Shown: positions 40,555 through 51,448, counted from the stretch's first letter. The stretch is 64,000 bases of DNA from Macrocystis pyrifera (GCA_031763025.1 JASSKH010000040.1:2679001-2743000); one strand, 5' to 3'. Program-made: numbers and translations. Notes: generated by a model not told the origin, from the sequence alone.

Positions 40555-41035
40555 CACAGAGTTGGTTCGGTTTGGTGTTGGGTTGATTCGGTTTCGTTTT
40601 CGGTTTTGTTCTCGGTTTCGGTATTAGTTTCGGTTTCAGTTTGGTTTCAGATTCGGTTTCGGTTCCAACTTCGGTCCGATTTTGGGTTCGGCTTTGGCCT
40701 CAGCCCAAGTTTGAGTTTGGGTTCGGTTTGGGTTTGCCCTCGGTTTCGGAATCGGTTTCGGTTAGGGTTGGGTTGTTGGGTTGGGTTCGGTTTGCGTCGT
40801 TTAGGTCAGTTCGGTTCGGTTCGGTTCGGTTCGGTTCGGTTCGGTTCGCTTTGTTTCCTTTCGTTCCGTTCCGTTTCGTTTCGTCCCGTTTCGGTTCGGT
40901 TTTGGTTTCGCCTTATTTTTGTACTTTGGTTTCGATTCGGTTTCAGTCCGCATTTGTTTTTGGGTCGTCTGTGGTTCAATTCCAGTTCGGTTCAACTACC
41001 GATTCACGTCGGTTTCGGTTTTCGGTTTCAGAGCG
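40555..41035. repeat. TTCGGTTTCGGT hexamer-type degenerate repeat
   Basis: Long stretch of TTCGGTTTCGG and TTCGGTTCGG words. Plus-strand ORFs (SVRFGSVRFGS) are repeat products. Confidence 0.85.
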
Positions 41036-41194
41036 GCTTCGGGGTTCGGAGAGTGACACAAAGACAACAAGACCACAACGAGAGAAATGGAGAATGAGAA
41101 AGAGACGAAAGGACTCTCCCGCCATTTTATTTTATTATATTTTTCCTCTTTTTTATTATCTTCGTCCTTCTTCCTCCTGCTCCCCATATACCTG

Positions 41195-41197
<3 letters not shown>

Positions 41198-41229
<32 letters not shown>
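41198..41229. repeat. AT microsatellite
   Basis: Uninterrupted ATATAT run. Confidence 0.9.
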
Positions 41230-41231
<2 letters not shown>

Positions 41232-41689
41232 AGAGGAAGGCAAGGGTTGCCCTGCTGTTCCCTAGGTGTTACCACTTAATACGAGGTTGGACGGGGGTAT
41301 GGAAATTCTCTCGCGACATAAATATTACATTAGCTAGGTAGAATTTTACTTGTTTCAAGGTGCTGCTGTTGGCCGCTATTTATTGTTCCTTGCGTGGGTT
41401 TTCAGCAGAAGTGATAGCAGCAGGAGATATCAGGCATGCTTGTACAGTAGACGCTGACCACCGGCGAGCCGAACCCTAACCCTAACCCGAGCGACTATAT
41501 ACCTGGTATATATATATAGGTTGGGTTGGCGTCGGTTGGCGACGACGCTATAAAACATGCCTCTCACTGCGTGAGCTAGACAGCCGGGGTACAGTTTTTT
41601 TTTTTGCTTTTTTTTTTTTTAGGCGGTTACCACGGCTGGCAGTCGAGTAAGATAATTTTTGTGCGGGGAGAACCTTTAATCCGCACAAG

Positions 41690-42045
41690 GGGGATGATCG
41701 TATCGCGTAGTGTGTATATGGTGAGGCACCCACATCGAGGCAGTTGCACAGTAACTGAACCCCTTGCTGTCCCTGGAAGTGGCCACACCAGAAATTAAAT
41801 CAACTCACTGATGCTATCATCCATACGCAAGAAAATCCGCCTCTAAAGCGGTTCTTAGTAGGATGCAGCTCACCCTTCATGCGACTCGCCCAGCACCTCA
41901 CGGCGCTTCGCGCTTGGTGCAAGCAATGTCTGCCTGGTCGGTGAAAACCCGACGTGCTCCGTCCCGGCATTGTAGGGATGCGAGGGTCTATGGTCATACA
42001 TACGACTACGGCCATCCATGATAATGAGTACACCCCCCCCCCCCC
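41690..42045 (+). mobile_element. Poly(C)-tailed repeat R1, longest plus copy
   Basis: Extends from GGGGGATGATCGTATCGCG through GGCAGTTGCACAGTAACTG, CCTGGAAGTGGCCACACC, GTTCTTAGTAGGATGCAGC, GCAAGCAATGTCTGCCTGG, ACGTGCTCCGTCCCGGC and CTACGGCCATCCATGATAAT to GAGTACACC and 15 C. No ORF with a domain. It could be a SINE or the 3' UTR of a LINE. TA to TACATA insertion at 41997-42002 compared with other copies. Confidence 0.82.
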
Positions 42046-42564
42046 CGTATGGTACGCGACTTGCACTTTTATCATGAGAAGGGTTCAGCGCTTTCTTCCC
42101 TCGTCGACTCGCGTCTCATCGTGCCACAGCATAGGCCTACGGAAAGAGGGAGGAAGAGAGAGAGACAAGGGAGCTCCCTCGCTATGCACCGCAGTAGTAC
42201 CTCGTCACTCATTTCGCACCACAGCAGGGAAAAAGGGGCGGGGGAGTGGGGTTCGGTACCGTGCCTTGAGACCCCCTGTATCTGAGGTGCGAGGCTTCGA
42301 CACAGCGAAAGGAGGAGGAGAAAACAATCAGATGAAATATGGCTACTCTATCCTGAAATGCCCGCCAACGTAAGAGGGCTGTTTCGAGCATATCATATGT
42401 ATGCCCAAACGCTCCTTCCATTTTAAGGTCAGAAGGGCGTATACATAAATCACGTATGGCAACACAAACATCACCAACTCGAGTAAAAAAACAGCGGTAA
42501 ACGCGCGCGTCCGCCTCGGCTATCTGATCTGGTCTGTCTTATCTGTAGTTTTGCCTGGCATTCA

Positions 42565-43195
42565 TTTCAGCCTGTTTGTGTGTCCTGTCTTCCTGTCTGT
42601 ATGTCTGTACCTTCCTTCTTTCTTCGCGGCTATCTGCCCGTCTACCAGTACCTACCTACCTGCCTGTATTTCTCCCTTCTCCCTCCCCCCCCCCTGCGTA
42701 TGTCTTCCTATCTATATGCCTGTCTCGGGGGGGGTAACGTCGAGGTTCCGCCGCACCCGGGGAGGATAAGGTCCCATCCCCGGGTTATATGTCTGTCTAC
42801 CCGCCCGCCTGGCCTGTGTGTATGTTTGCCTGCCTTGTCTGTCTGCCAGCGCAGTCTGTCTGCCTCGCTGTGTTTCAGCCTGTCTGTGCGTCTGCCTGCT
42901 TCTACTCGATTATCTGCCTGCATGCATGCCTCTCCGTCTGCCTGCCTGGGTGTCTATGTATATGTCTGTCTAGCTGTCTGTCCACCAGTCCGACTGGCCT
43001 GTCTGTCTGTCTGTCTGTCTGTCTGCCTGCCTGCTTTGTTTGCCAACCCAGTCTGCCTGTCTGTGCGTCCGTCTGCCTATTGTCTATCTGTCTTCCTGCA
43101 TGGCATGTATCTCTGTCTGTCTGCCTGCCTGCGTGTCCATATGTCTGTATGTTTGTCTGCCTGTCTACATCTATGTCTGTCTGCCCGGTCGTCCG
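42565..43195. repeat. CTGT/CTGC tetranucleotide-type array
   Basis: 630 nt of loosely repeated CTGTCTGCCTGC. All Cys/Leu/Ser/Val-rich ORFs here (SVCLPACLSVCL) are translations of the repeat. Confidence 0.9.
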
Positions 43196-43204
43196 TCATG
43201 TCAC

Positions 43205-43297
43205 CTCCAGCCTAGTGTTCTGGAGCTGCAAAGTCGTCCTGTCCTCCTGCGTGCTGTCCAACAAAGCCCTCCAGTCGTTGCGCTCCTCCTCTCGCCA
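43205..43297 (-). CDS. Candidate coiled-coil gene, exon C
   Basis: 31 codons on the minus strand: WREEERNDWRALLDS, then TQEDRTTLQLQNTRLE. Acceptor CGAGGCAG preceded by GTTTTCTTTGTC, donor GTGACA, phase 0 on both sides. Same length (93 nt) as exon A and the same charged, Leu-spaced character. No named family recognised. Confidence 0.5.
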
Positions 43298-43554
43298 CTG
43301 CCTCGCCCGTGACAAAGAAAACAGCGGGTACATGCAACCGCACCAAAATATGATTTTTTTTTTTATGATACTCTGTCATGCACTCGCATGATGCTTGAAA
43401 CTGCTGCGCTTTTTTGCTGTTACACTGCTGTACTCTACACCTGCTATACTTTATTGTACTTTACCTCACGACAGCAGTGTATACGATACCGCTACCGTGA
43501 TGTATTGCACTGCTGCATCATCGCGCTACTGCACGTTACTGCACCACGCTGTGG

Positions 43555-43745
43555 GATCACCCCTGTGATAAGATAGCACACCCGCTATCACACTGGGTGA
43601 TAATATAACACCCCTCCTATCACCCGTACGACAATATAACACCCCCCCTCTATCGCCCGTGTGATGAGACAGCACACCCCCTACCACACTGGGTGATGAG
43701 ATAACACCGCCCCCTATCACCCGTGTGATAAGATAGCACACACCC
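43555..43745. repeat. About 32-bp tandem repeat TATCACCCGTGTGATRAGA
   Basis: Six units of TATCACYCGTGTGATAAGAT, AGCACACCCC. Confidence 0.85.
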
Positions 43746-44392
43746 CTGAGATGAACTTCCGATTCGATTTCCTACAAAAAACACGGGTGGGGCACACACA
43801 CAAACAAAAACGGTGTCTTCGCAATGATCCCGTCGCGACATTTTTCCACAGACGAGCAAAGCCACCTTTGAGAGGGATGGCGCCTTATTTCCTGAGGTCC
43901 TCGTGCGAGGCGCTCAATGTCTTACATCGCTTCGAACCAGTGTGTTCGGGAACCCCGACCAACAAATTTATGCGGTACATAGTCCTGAAACAACCAGACC
44001 AACACGGGGGGAAAAAAGCGATCAATGGCAAATCAGGACAAAATGTGCTTTTGGTGAAAATACTGGAATACATTCGGTTTTTTTATTTTTCATGCGTATG
44101 ATGGGTCCTGGTCACTGTTAAACACCCCCCCCCCCCCCCCCCTCCGTCACATTAAAATAGTTGAACTGTCACACTAAAACCTGCTGACTGTACTTTCTCA
44201 CATGAGGAGCTCGAACGAACCAGAAAAAAATCGGCCCGAAAAACTGCCACCCCTGCCATGAGATGAGTCAGATGCCGACAAAACCAGCTCCGAAAAATAG
44301 TCCAAGAGGGTCTCATCCAACTCAATGACGCGTCTTATAGTGTTAATACGGTATACTGCCGCACGTGGCTGACTGCTGTGTAACTGATTTAC

Positions 44393-44509
44393 CTTGCGGC
44401 TATTTTCTAGCCTAAGCTGGTCGACGAGGCTGTTCGCATCCGCCAGCTCATCACGGCTAGAGTCTAGCGCAGCCTCGAGCGTGCTTCGCTCTACCCGCAG
44501 CGCTTGTAC
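44393..44509 (-). CDS. Candidate coiled-coil gene, exon B
   Basis: 39 codons on the minus strand: VQALRVERSTLEAALDSS, then RDELADANSLVDQLRLENSR and K. Acceptor CCCCCAG, donor GTAAAT, phase 0 on both sides. The Leu/Val heptad pattern with alternating charge is strongly coiled-coil. This is the clearest exon of the set. Function unknown. Confidence 0.55.
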
Positions 44510-44562
44510 CTGGGGGGCGGGGCAGGATGGGGTGGGGTAGGGTGGGGTGGGGTGGCGTCGGG

Positions 44563-44640
44563 GCGTACTAATTTGTTGCTTGCCTTAGTCATTTGACCAT
44601 TGACCACGCGTCCCTTTCAAGACGGGAGGGGGGTGTGTAC
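44563..44640 (-). mobile_element. Poly(C)-tailed R2 3' end, minus copy
   Basis: Minus strand reads TCTTGAAAGGGACGCGTGG, TCAATGGTCAAATGACTAAG, GCAAGCAACAAATTAGTACG and CCCC. It is the same tail as at 61700-61780, directly abutting R1 at 44626. Confidence 0.8.
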
Positions 44641-44995
44641 TCATCATCATGCATGGCCGTAGTCGTATGCCCATAGACCCTCGCATCCCTACAATGCCGG
44701 GACGGAGCACGTCGAGTTTTCATCGACCAGGGGCAGACATCGCAGGCACCAAGCGCGAAGCACCGTGAGGTATTCGGCGAGTCGCATGAAGGGTGAGCTG
44801 CATCCGACTAAGAACCACTTGTGAGGCGGACTTGCTTGCATATGGATGACAGCTTCGAATTCACTTCATTTGTTTTCCGGCGTGGCCAGTTCCAGAGACA
44901 GCAATGGGTTTACTACGTAACTGCCTCGTGGGCGCCTTTCTATAAAACACTACGTGATACGATCATCCTCCTTGTGCGCAGTAAAGGGTCTCCAC
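44626..44995 (-). mobile_element. Poly(C)-tailed repeat R1, minus copy
   Basis: Begins GTGTACTCATCATCATGCAT in plus orientation and runs through the body to GTTCCAGAGACAGCAATGGG and ACACTACGTGATACGATCAT, so the R1 unit is at least 370 nt. Confidence 0.82.
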
Positions 44996-45295
44996 CCCGC
45001 ACAAAATGATCAAAGTCGAACGCCAGGTGCGGCGAACGCCAAAACCCCTTCCCGGCATGTACCCTGGTTTGTCTAGCTCACACACTGAGCGGCATATTTT
45101 ACTGTGCCATTGCCAACCGACGCCGACCTGCGCTATACAAATATATATGCAATATTTCCCTTCGGAGTGGTACGCGACGATTACGTAGGCGAAATAAGAC
45201 AAATTTAGACAGGTGGCATCGGGTACTACTTCGAACTACAGCAGGCGGGCACGAAAACGTCCAAACCCCAGCTGCGCAAAAGAAAGGTACGGTTC

Positions 45296-45395
45296 TTAAC
45301 CCTTTCAGAACTGCAGTCCCGTTTTGGGGACAAACCGGTTAGATTTTTTTTTAGTGTTTTTTCCCGAAAACGGGACGTCAGGTTTTGCTGTGGTT
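45296..45395. mobile_element. piggyBac-like miniature element, copy 5
   Basis: TTAACCCTTTCAGAACTGCA with inner arms CCCGTTTTGGGGACAAAC and CCCGAAAACGGGAC; the right terminal TTAA is lost. Confidence 0.7.
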
Positions 45396-46050
45396 TACGT
45401 TCTCACATGGGACGGTAACCCAAAGAGACAGCCACCATTTAATTATCTTCGATGCTGCTACGAAGTCCCAGGTACGCATGTGCCAGGTATACTGTACGTA
45501 CAGCAACGAGGAGGAGTACCGTACTTGCGTCCCGAAGCTGTACGACAGGCATGATGCTCTTCATAGTGTGCGAAGCAGTCGCAGCAAGTCAATCATGAGT
45601 TCCGCAAGGGTACACAAAAACAACACAAAAAGACACACTCCCCCTGCTAGTTATTTTTTTAGTCCCACACAGGGAAGGGGGGATTATAAAGTCAAGTAAA
45701 ACAAAACTAAAACTGGGAAAAAAAAACGAGTTATGTCTGCAATTTTTACGGAAGATGGATAACTGTGTGATTTTTTTTACGAAAGAGTACCAGGTGTTCA
45801 TCGCACTGCTTGCTTGTTGATCCTTGTCGGTGTTTTGTTGTTGTTGTTGTTGTGCTGTGTTTGCTTGTTCTTGAAAGTCGCCAACATTGCTGCTGTTTTC
45901 GTATAGGGTATTTATGGCCATATACTCGTATCCATGCCACACAGAGCAGATTGCTGCCGTGGTTGGATTGGGCAACGGGGCGATGGCGAACTGTTCTGCT
46001 CTGTGCTGTGTGTGCTTTTAATGCGCAACAACTATTGCGGGAGTATGGTA

Positions 46051-46155
46051 ATACGGGGGACCATAGTTAATAGGACCTACGGTACACACAAACACCCATA
46101 TATTCACATATTTTTACTAACAATTTTTGGTCCTATTTACTACGGTCTCCCGTAA
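46051..46155. mobile_element. 105-bp MITE, copy m
   Basis: ATACGGGGGACCATAG ... ACTACGGTCTCCCGTAA, flanked by TA. Confidence 0.9.
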
Positions 46156-46907
46156 TAGTAGCATGGACCCTTTTGGGCCAGCATCGACCTTTTTTTTTCA
46201 GACTAAAAAAGCTTCCAGCAAACAATAATAACGCGATCGACGAGTTTTTGTATGAACCAAAGACAATATCAGTCTGACCGGACATACCAGTATAGTGTAA
46301 GATTACTTTGTACATATTTCGGCCATCGAAACGTACCTCACATTTTCTACTATTAATAGACTGAGAGGTCAGCCAAATCAATCCTACCGAAACGAAAAAT
46401 GCAACACAACTGAACATCGGTGGAGCGTCTATTAACAGCTGAAGTTGTCTACTTTGTTTTTCCCGAAAGCGAATGGCCACAGCCCTCCAGCGGCGGACAG
46501 ACAGACCCCGGCGACAGCAGGGTGGGCAGCTACTGTACGAGGGTAGAGGTGTACGCGATCGCCGCGGCTTTCCCGTGTGTGAAAAAAAAAACAAGCAAAG
46601 GCAAGAAAGACCACCTAAATAATCTTGGTGCACCTAAATAATCTTAGTGGGGCCAGCTGCCGGATTGCTCACACGTCCGTCGAGTGTGTTCGGCGTGCGG
46701 GTCAGCTTCTCGGGCTACAGTCGTCGTTGCGTACGTCGCCCGCTGCCGCCTGTCGCTAAAAGCTACCCAGCTCGGGCTAGTCTTTTTGCGTACTTCGCCT
46801 CCTGTCAGCTTCTGGCGCCAAAATTTATTCACAAACTAGTCGCACCTAAAAGCTTAGCCCAATCATACCGACCACCTGGTACAAGAACTTGCTTCTATCT
46901 ATAGATG

Positions 46908-47262
46908 GCGGGGGGGGGTGTACTCGATAGGAGAGATGTACTCGATCTCATGCATGGCCGTAGTCGTATGACCATAGACTCTTGCATCCCTACAATGCCG
47001 GGACGGAGCATGCCGGGTTTTCACCGACCAGGCAGACATTGCTTGCACCAAGCGCGAAGCGCCGTGAGGTGATGGGCGAGTGGCATGAAGGATGAGCTGC
47101 ATCCTACTAAGAACCGCTGTAGAGGCGGACTTGCTTACGGATGGCAGCTTCAATGAGTTGATTTAATTTCCGGTGTAGCCACTTCCAGAGACAGCAATGG
47201 GAGTACTATGCAACTGCCTCTTGGGGGTCTTACCAAAAACACTACGTGATACGATCGTTCTC
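46908..47262 (-). mobile_element. Poly(C)-tailed repeat R1, minus copy
   Basis: Full body plus the 5' extension GTAGCCACTTCCAGAGACAG and CACTACGTGATACGATCG. The TA site in CATCCTACTAAGAACC is empty. A G-run of about 30 nt follows at 47265-47294. Confidence 0.85.
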
Positions 47263-47610
47263 ACTTGTTGTGGGGGGGGGGGGGGGGGGGGGGGCTATTC
47301 ATAATGGCGGCTACGACAACGGAAGCTGGGGAGAAGGAGGAAGAGGAGAAGGCCCACGGCGAACTCCGCGAAAAAAACGTCAGACACAACGAAAAGCGGA
47401 TTTTCCTGTGCGCATTGATTAACGCACGACGAAGCAACACAGCAGAAAACAAGACAACCACGCTTTACATTACCTAGGTGGCGGCTGACGTTGTGCTTTT
47501 TTAATAAGCCAACACACTAAAAAAAAAAAAAACGACAAAACGACACAAAACGAGGACAGACACAGGTAACTGAAAAAAAAAGCGACAAAATGACAAGGAC
47601 ATGTGTATAC

Positions 47611-47703
47611 CTGAGAGTCGAGCTTAGAGATTTCCGCGTGGGAGTCTTCCCTTGTCGCGGCGAGGAGGCGAGCCAGTCGCTCCAGTCCTGTTGGCGATCG
47701 CAC
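47611..47703 (-). CDS. Candidate coiled-coil gene, exon A
   Basis: 31 codons on the minus strand: VRSPTGLERLARLLAA, then TREDSHAEISKLDSQ. Acceptor TTGTTCAG, donor GTATAC, phase 0 on both sides. Leu-spaced amphipathic helix. Together with B, C and E it suggests one gene running leftwards, with introns full of repeats. No start exon was found to the right. Confidence 0.5.
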
Positions 47704-47704
47704 C

Positions 47705-48190
47705 TGAACAACAATAGGGTGGGTAGGTAGGTGGGTTGGTGGATGAGAGGGTGGGTGGATGACGCGGTGAGTGGGTGGGTAGGTGGGTGGGTGGGTGGGT
47801 GGGTGGGTAGGTAGGTAGGTGGGTGGGTGCGTGGGTGGGTGCGTGGGTGGGTGGGTGGGTGGATGAATGGGTGGACGGATGAGTGGGTGGGTAACGCTGT
47901 GGGTGGGTAGGTGGGTGGGTGAGTAGGTGGGTGGGTGGGTGGGTAGCTAGGTGCGTGGGTGGGTGCGTGGCTGGGTGGAATAGTGGGTGGGCGGATGAGT
48001 GGGTGGGTGACGCGGTGGGTGGGTAGGTGGGTGGGTGAGTAGGTGAGTGGGTGGGTGGGTAGATAGGTAGGTGGGTGGGTGGATGGGTGGGTGAGGTGGG
48101 GTGGGTGGGTGGGTGACGCGGTGGGTGACACGGTGGGTGAGTGGATGGATAGTCGATAGGTACATAGATGGGGGGGGGTGAGTAGGTAGG
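47705..48190. repeat. GGGT/GGTA tetranucleotide-type array
   Basis: About 480 nt of GTGGGTGGGTAGGTGG. Minus-strand ORFs of THPPTHPPTHL type are translations of the repeat. Confidence 0.92.
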
Positions 48191-48523
48191 TGGGTAGAAA
48201 AAACGCACGCCCGCGCCAAGTGAGGGCAAAGGGAAACACATACACCGATATGCGTATTGTGCGGAATCGAGTGCGTGAGACGTCAGTGTGTGGCGTGTGT
48301 GTTGTGCGTTGTTGACCCTGGAGTATATATCCCGGAGGGTTGCTTGCGAAATTCCGTGCCCATCTGGAGGGTGTTTTTCTTCATGTCGATCGGCTGAAAA
48401 ATCTCCAAAGAGTAAATAGTAGGTAGAATCTAATGGTGCAGGTATGTTCCTCGACCTTTACCGACGGTTGACTTTATACGTAGACGGCAGATGTTCACGT
48501 TTCTCTTATTGGCAAAGAGGGGG

Positions 48524-48575
48524 GAGGGGTACTCACTATCACGCATGGCCGTAGTCGTATGACAAGGGGGGGGAG
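48524..48575 (-). repeat. R1 tail fragment
   Basis: GGGGTACTCACTATCACGCA, TGGCCGTAGTCGTATGAC between G-runs. Confidence 0.7.
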
Positions 48576-48654
48576 GGGGGGGCGTCTTGGTTGCTTGCGC
48601 TTGCTGTACCAGTGACAGCACGGCAGCAGAACACTCGGTGTGTACTCGTACATT

Positions 48655-48815
48655 CGATACCCGGCAGTAATATTTGACTACAGGACGGGTCCGCCAACAA
48701 GGCACACCTACTACTTGATTATAGTACGAGCAAACAGTGTGACACCTAGTTTACTCGATTACAGTATGGGCCCGCCAACAAGAAACAGCAATTACTTGAA
48801 TTATAGTACCAGCAA
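48655..48815. repeat. About 60-bp tandem repeat
   Basis: Three units of TTGAYTATAGTACGRGC and GCCAACAAG. Confidence 0.7.
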
Positions 48816-48859
48816 AACCTCATAACCTTATTGTGACCACACTATCCTTGAACAACCTT

Positions 48860-48978
48860 GAGCGTTACACGAAGTCCTACCACAGTGGCCATAAATATAA
48901 GTAACGTTTTTCCGTTGCTATTTTATGCAAAAATTCCTTATATTTACGGCCAGAGTGGTGGGACTTCGCGTAACGCTC
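48860..48978. mobile_element. 119-bp palindromic element, distinct family
   Basis: Left arm GAGCGTTACACGAAGTCC, TACCACAGTGGCCATAAATA. Right arm is its near-perfect inverse ending GGACTTCGCGTAACGCTC. Single copy in the window; target duplication unclear. Confidence 0.75.
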
Positions 48979-49495
48979 GCCTCTCAGCACACGATTTCTT
49001 AGTCCATTTTGTCTTTTAGCGTCCCCTAAAAAGTTTTGCCTCACGAGGGCAGCGGCTTAACTTTCGTATTCTCGTTAGGCTCTGTTTCGTGGGCCCATAG
49101 TTCAGTGCAGTGCGCGGGTGCAATGTACCAGTAGTATTTATCCTCGTAGTGTACCGAAGTGTTGTGTGTAAGGCGTACGTAATGTGGTGGTAATAGTGCA
49201 GGAATAGCGTAGCGAAGGGTAGTCTATACACACATGCACACCTCCGACAGACAGATCAGACAGATCATGATATATATCTATCTATAGTAGACCATCTAGT
49301 CCTCACCTACCTGCCGTTGTGAGAGATTGGGCAGGACCCGCATCTACAGCAGTAGTACAGATCCAACCCAGGAAACATGTCCCACATAGATCGTGCAGAG
49401 TGTACGACGTCTCGCACTCGGCGACAATGACGAGCTAGACCCTACAGATCAGGAATCTATCTATCTATCTATCTATCTGCCCTGAAAATATCTAT

Positions 49496-49612
49496 TACGG
49501 GGGGCCATATTAAATAGGACCTACCTGGTACGGTACACACCAAAACCTATATATTTCGCCATTTTTACTGACAATATTTGGTCCTACCGGTATTTACTAT
49601 GGTCCCCAGAAA
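49496..49612. mobile_element. 105-bp MITE family, copy n, with two TA scars inside
   Basis: Relative to other copies it has TA to TACCTGGTA (49522-49530) and TA to TACCGGTA (49585-49592), which explains its 117 nt. Ends TTACGGGGGGCC and a damaged CCCCAGAAA. Confidence 0.88.
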
Positions 49613-49854
49613 TACCGCTCTTGTCTCTAGACGTACGTACCGTTTTTTTTTCAATATTGAATGCAAAATGTGTTCATGTTTGGGGACAAGAGTAGTACAG
49701 TAGATCATTCAAACGGAAACCGATTGAAGCGTCCGAGCCGCGAACATAATGTCCGAGCGAAGCCGACTCTCTGATCTCGGACAGCGCCCCAAAAAAAAAT
49801 AGAGAACCCCTTCGGGTGGAGCCTGGAGCGTCCACCGTCACGGTCCTCCAACGC

Positions 49855-49970
49855 ACACATGAGACAGACAGATCACCTACAGATACATCATCTACAGATA
49901 GAACATCTATAGACAGATCACCTACAGATACATCATCTACAGATAGAACATCTACAGACAGAAGATCTAG
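49855..49970. repeat. ACATCATCTACAGATAGA tandem repeat
   Basis: Three units of CCTACAGATACATCATCTAC and AGATAGAACATCT. Confidence 0.8.
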
Positions 49971-50339
49971 ATCTTTAACTGAGGCGTGCCACGACGATAG
50001 GGGTACTGTACCTTAATTTGGCCAAAATATCTCACTGGGACTGACCGGAGTACCATTATTGAGGAGTGATGCAACGATTCAGCTCCACAGCTGTACAACA
50101 CACGTGGGCAAAGTTTCAGGATCTATCTCTGAAAAAAAAGGCGTGGACTCTTTGCATGTTTATGCTGAGGGAACAAGTGATACGCACGTCGTTGCCTTGT
50201 AGTCACCTACTATAAATAGTCTCAGCATAGGATCGACTTCGGGCAGCAAACATGACTTCATAATGGTACTACGCAGTCAATTCTTCGAACATGCCCTGGA
50301 GTATCAAGAACCGGCTCATTCAGAAAAAAAAAACGAAAA

Positions 50340-51240
50340 ATACACATATTATCTGCCTACGGAAGCGCTTGGTTATTGTTGACCTTCATGAAAGGTCCGT
50401 GGTTGGTGGAGACACCTTTTTACCACCTAGCGCCGGTCCTTAACTTCCTATCAAGAAAAAAAAAACTGGCGATGTTTAACTTCTTCCGCTGTTGGTCGGT
50501 AGGACACCAAATATGTGACAATCGAGTAGCGCTATTGCATGCGGCATTCGAGGCGGGCACAATTTGGGGCGTTTAGCTTGAGCCAGCCTGTACCCCGGCG
50601 GTGCCGCCTCGAAATAAAGTACGGCGGCCGCAAGGCCAGTTGCTCAACCACTTCGGTCGGCCAAACTGCACAAGAGCCGCGCGGTCGACACAAAACACGG
50701 CCGACACGCTCAAGACCTGTACAGCTGCATCGCCGCCGCTTTCTGCACGGCGCGGTTCAAGGCTCCTTCCGCCCACCCTAGACACCCTGAAGGTGAAAGA
50801 TTCCTAGCCTGCGCCGCCAAAAACAGAGGCTGGCGGCGGCGCGCACGGGACGATGCATGCCATTGCCCCCGTCTGCTCTCGTCGGTGTTCGTCAGCTGGG
50901 CGTTGTATGACGTGCTGCGTTATTTCCGATTTCACAAATACTCCAAGAACAATACGCCATATCCCGAATCGGAAAAAAAAAAAAAAAACGGTACGATACT
51001 TCGCGCACAGCGTGGGAACATACCGCGCATTTGCAGGACAGAGTTGACCGTTGCATTTTTTTGGAACGCTCCGGACAACGGACCTTCAAGCTCGACCAAG
51101 GACCGGGTCTTTCTAGCCCCCCGCACACCCAGCGTCATTCTCAAACGTGTCCATTAACATGCTGGAGCTGGATAAAATCGAAAAAAAACGACCCAGTCCT
51201 TTGGGAAGCCCGGTGACCTCAGCCGCCTAAAAAAAAGGCA
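50340..51240. other. Unidentified, possibly transposon-derived coding debris
   Basis: Plus-strand ORFs around 50376-50576, 50539-50781 and 50885-51157 (containing SWALYDVLRYFRFHKYSK) have non-repetitive composition but no recognised domain and no consistent joining. Confidence 0.3.
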
Positions 51241-51448
51241 CTCCCGGTTGACCTGTAAGTTTTCTACCGCGCGGCGTGAGTCGTCGAGTTGGGACTGTGC
51301 TGTGCATCGCGGCTGGCACGGCCAGAATGAGATCGACAGGTTTACGGGAGCCCGAGCAGCCGCATTTGGGGCGTTCGGCGCGCGTGCCGCCGCGAGACCT
51401 ACCGCCGGGGTTATTGCTCGGGGGCATCGATCCCTCCTCCGCCTCCTG

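Noticed and set aside
40402..41279. ORFs of 231 and 212 codons rich in SVRFGS
   Set aside because: Products of the TTCGGT hexamer-type repeat.
41470..41490. Telomere-like CCCTAACCCTAACCC
   Set aside because: Only about two and a half units, flanked by ordinary sequence; too short to mean an interstitial telomere.
42580..43391. Long Cys/Leu/Ser-rich ORFs (211 and 200 codons)
   Set aside because: They translate a CTGT/CTGC tetranucleotide array and lack start context, splice sites and domains.
47517..48245. Minus-strand THPP-repeat ORFs (242 and 205 codons)
   Set aside because: Translation of a GGGT/GGTA microsatellite; open in several frames. Only the small 47611-47703 part is retained as a candidate exon.
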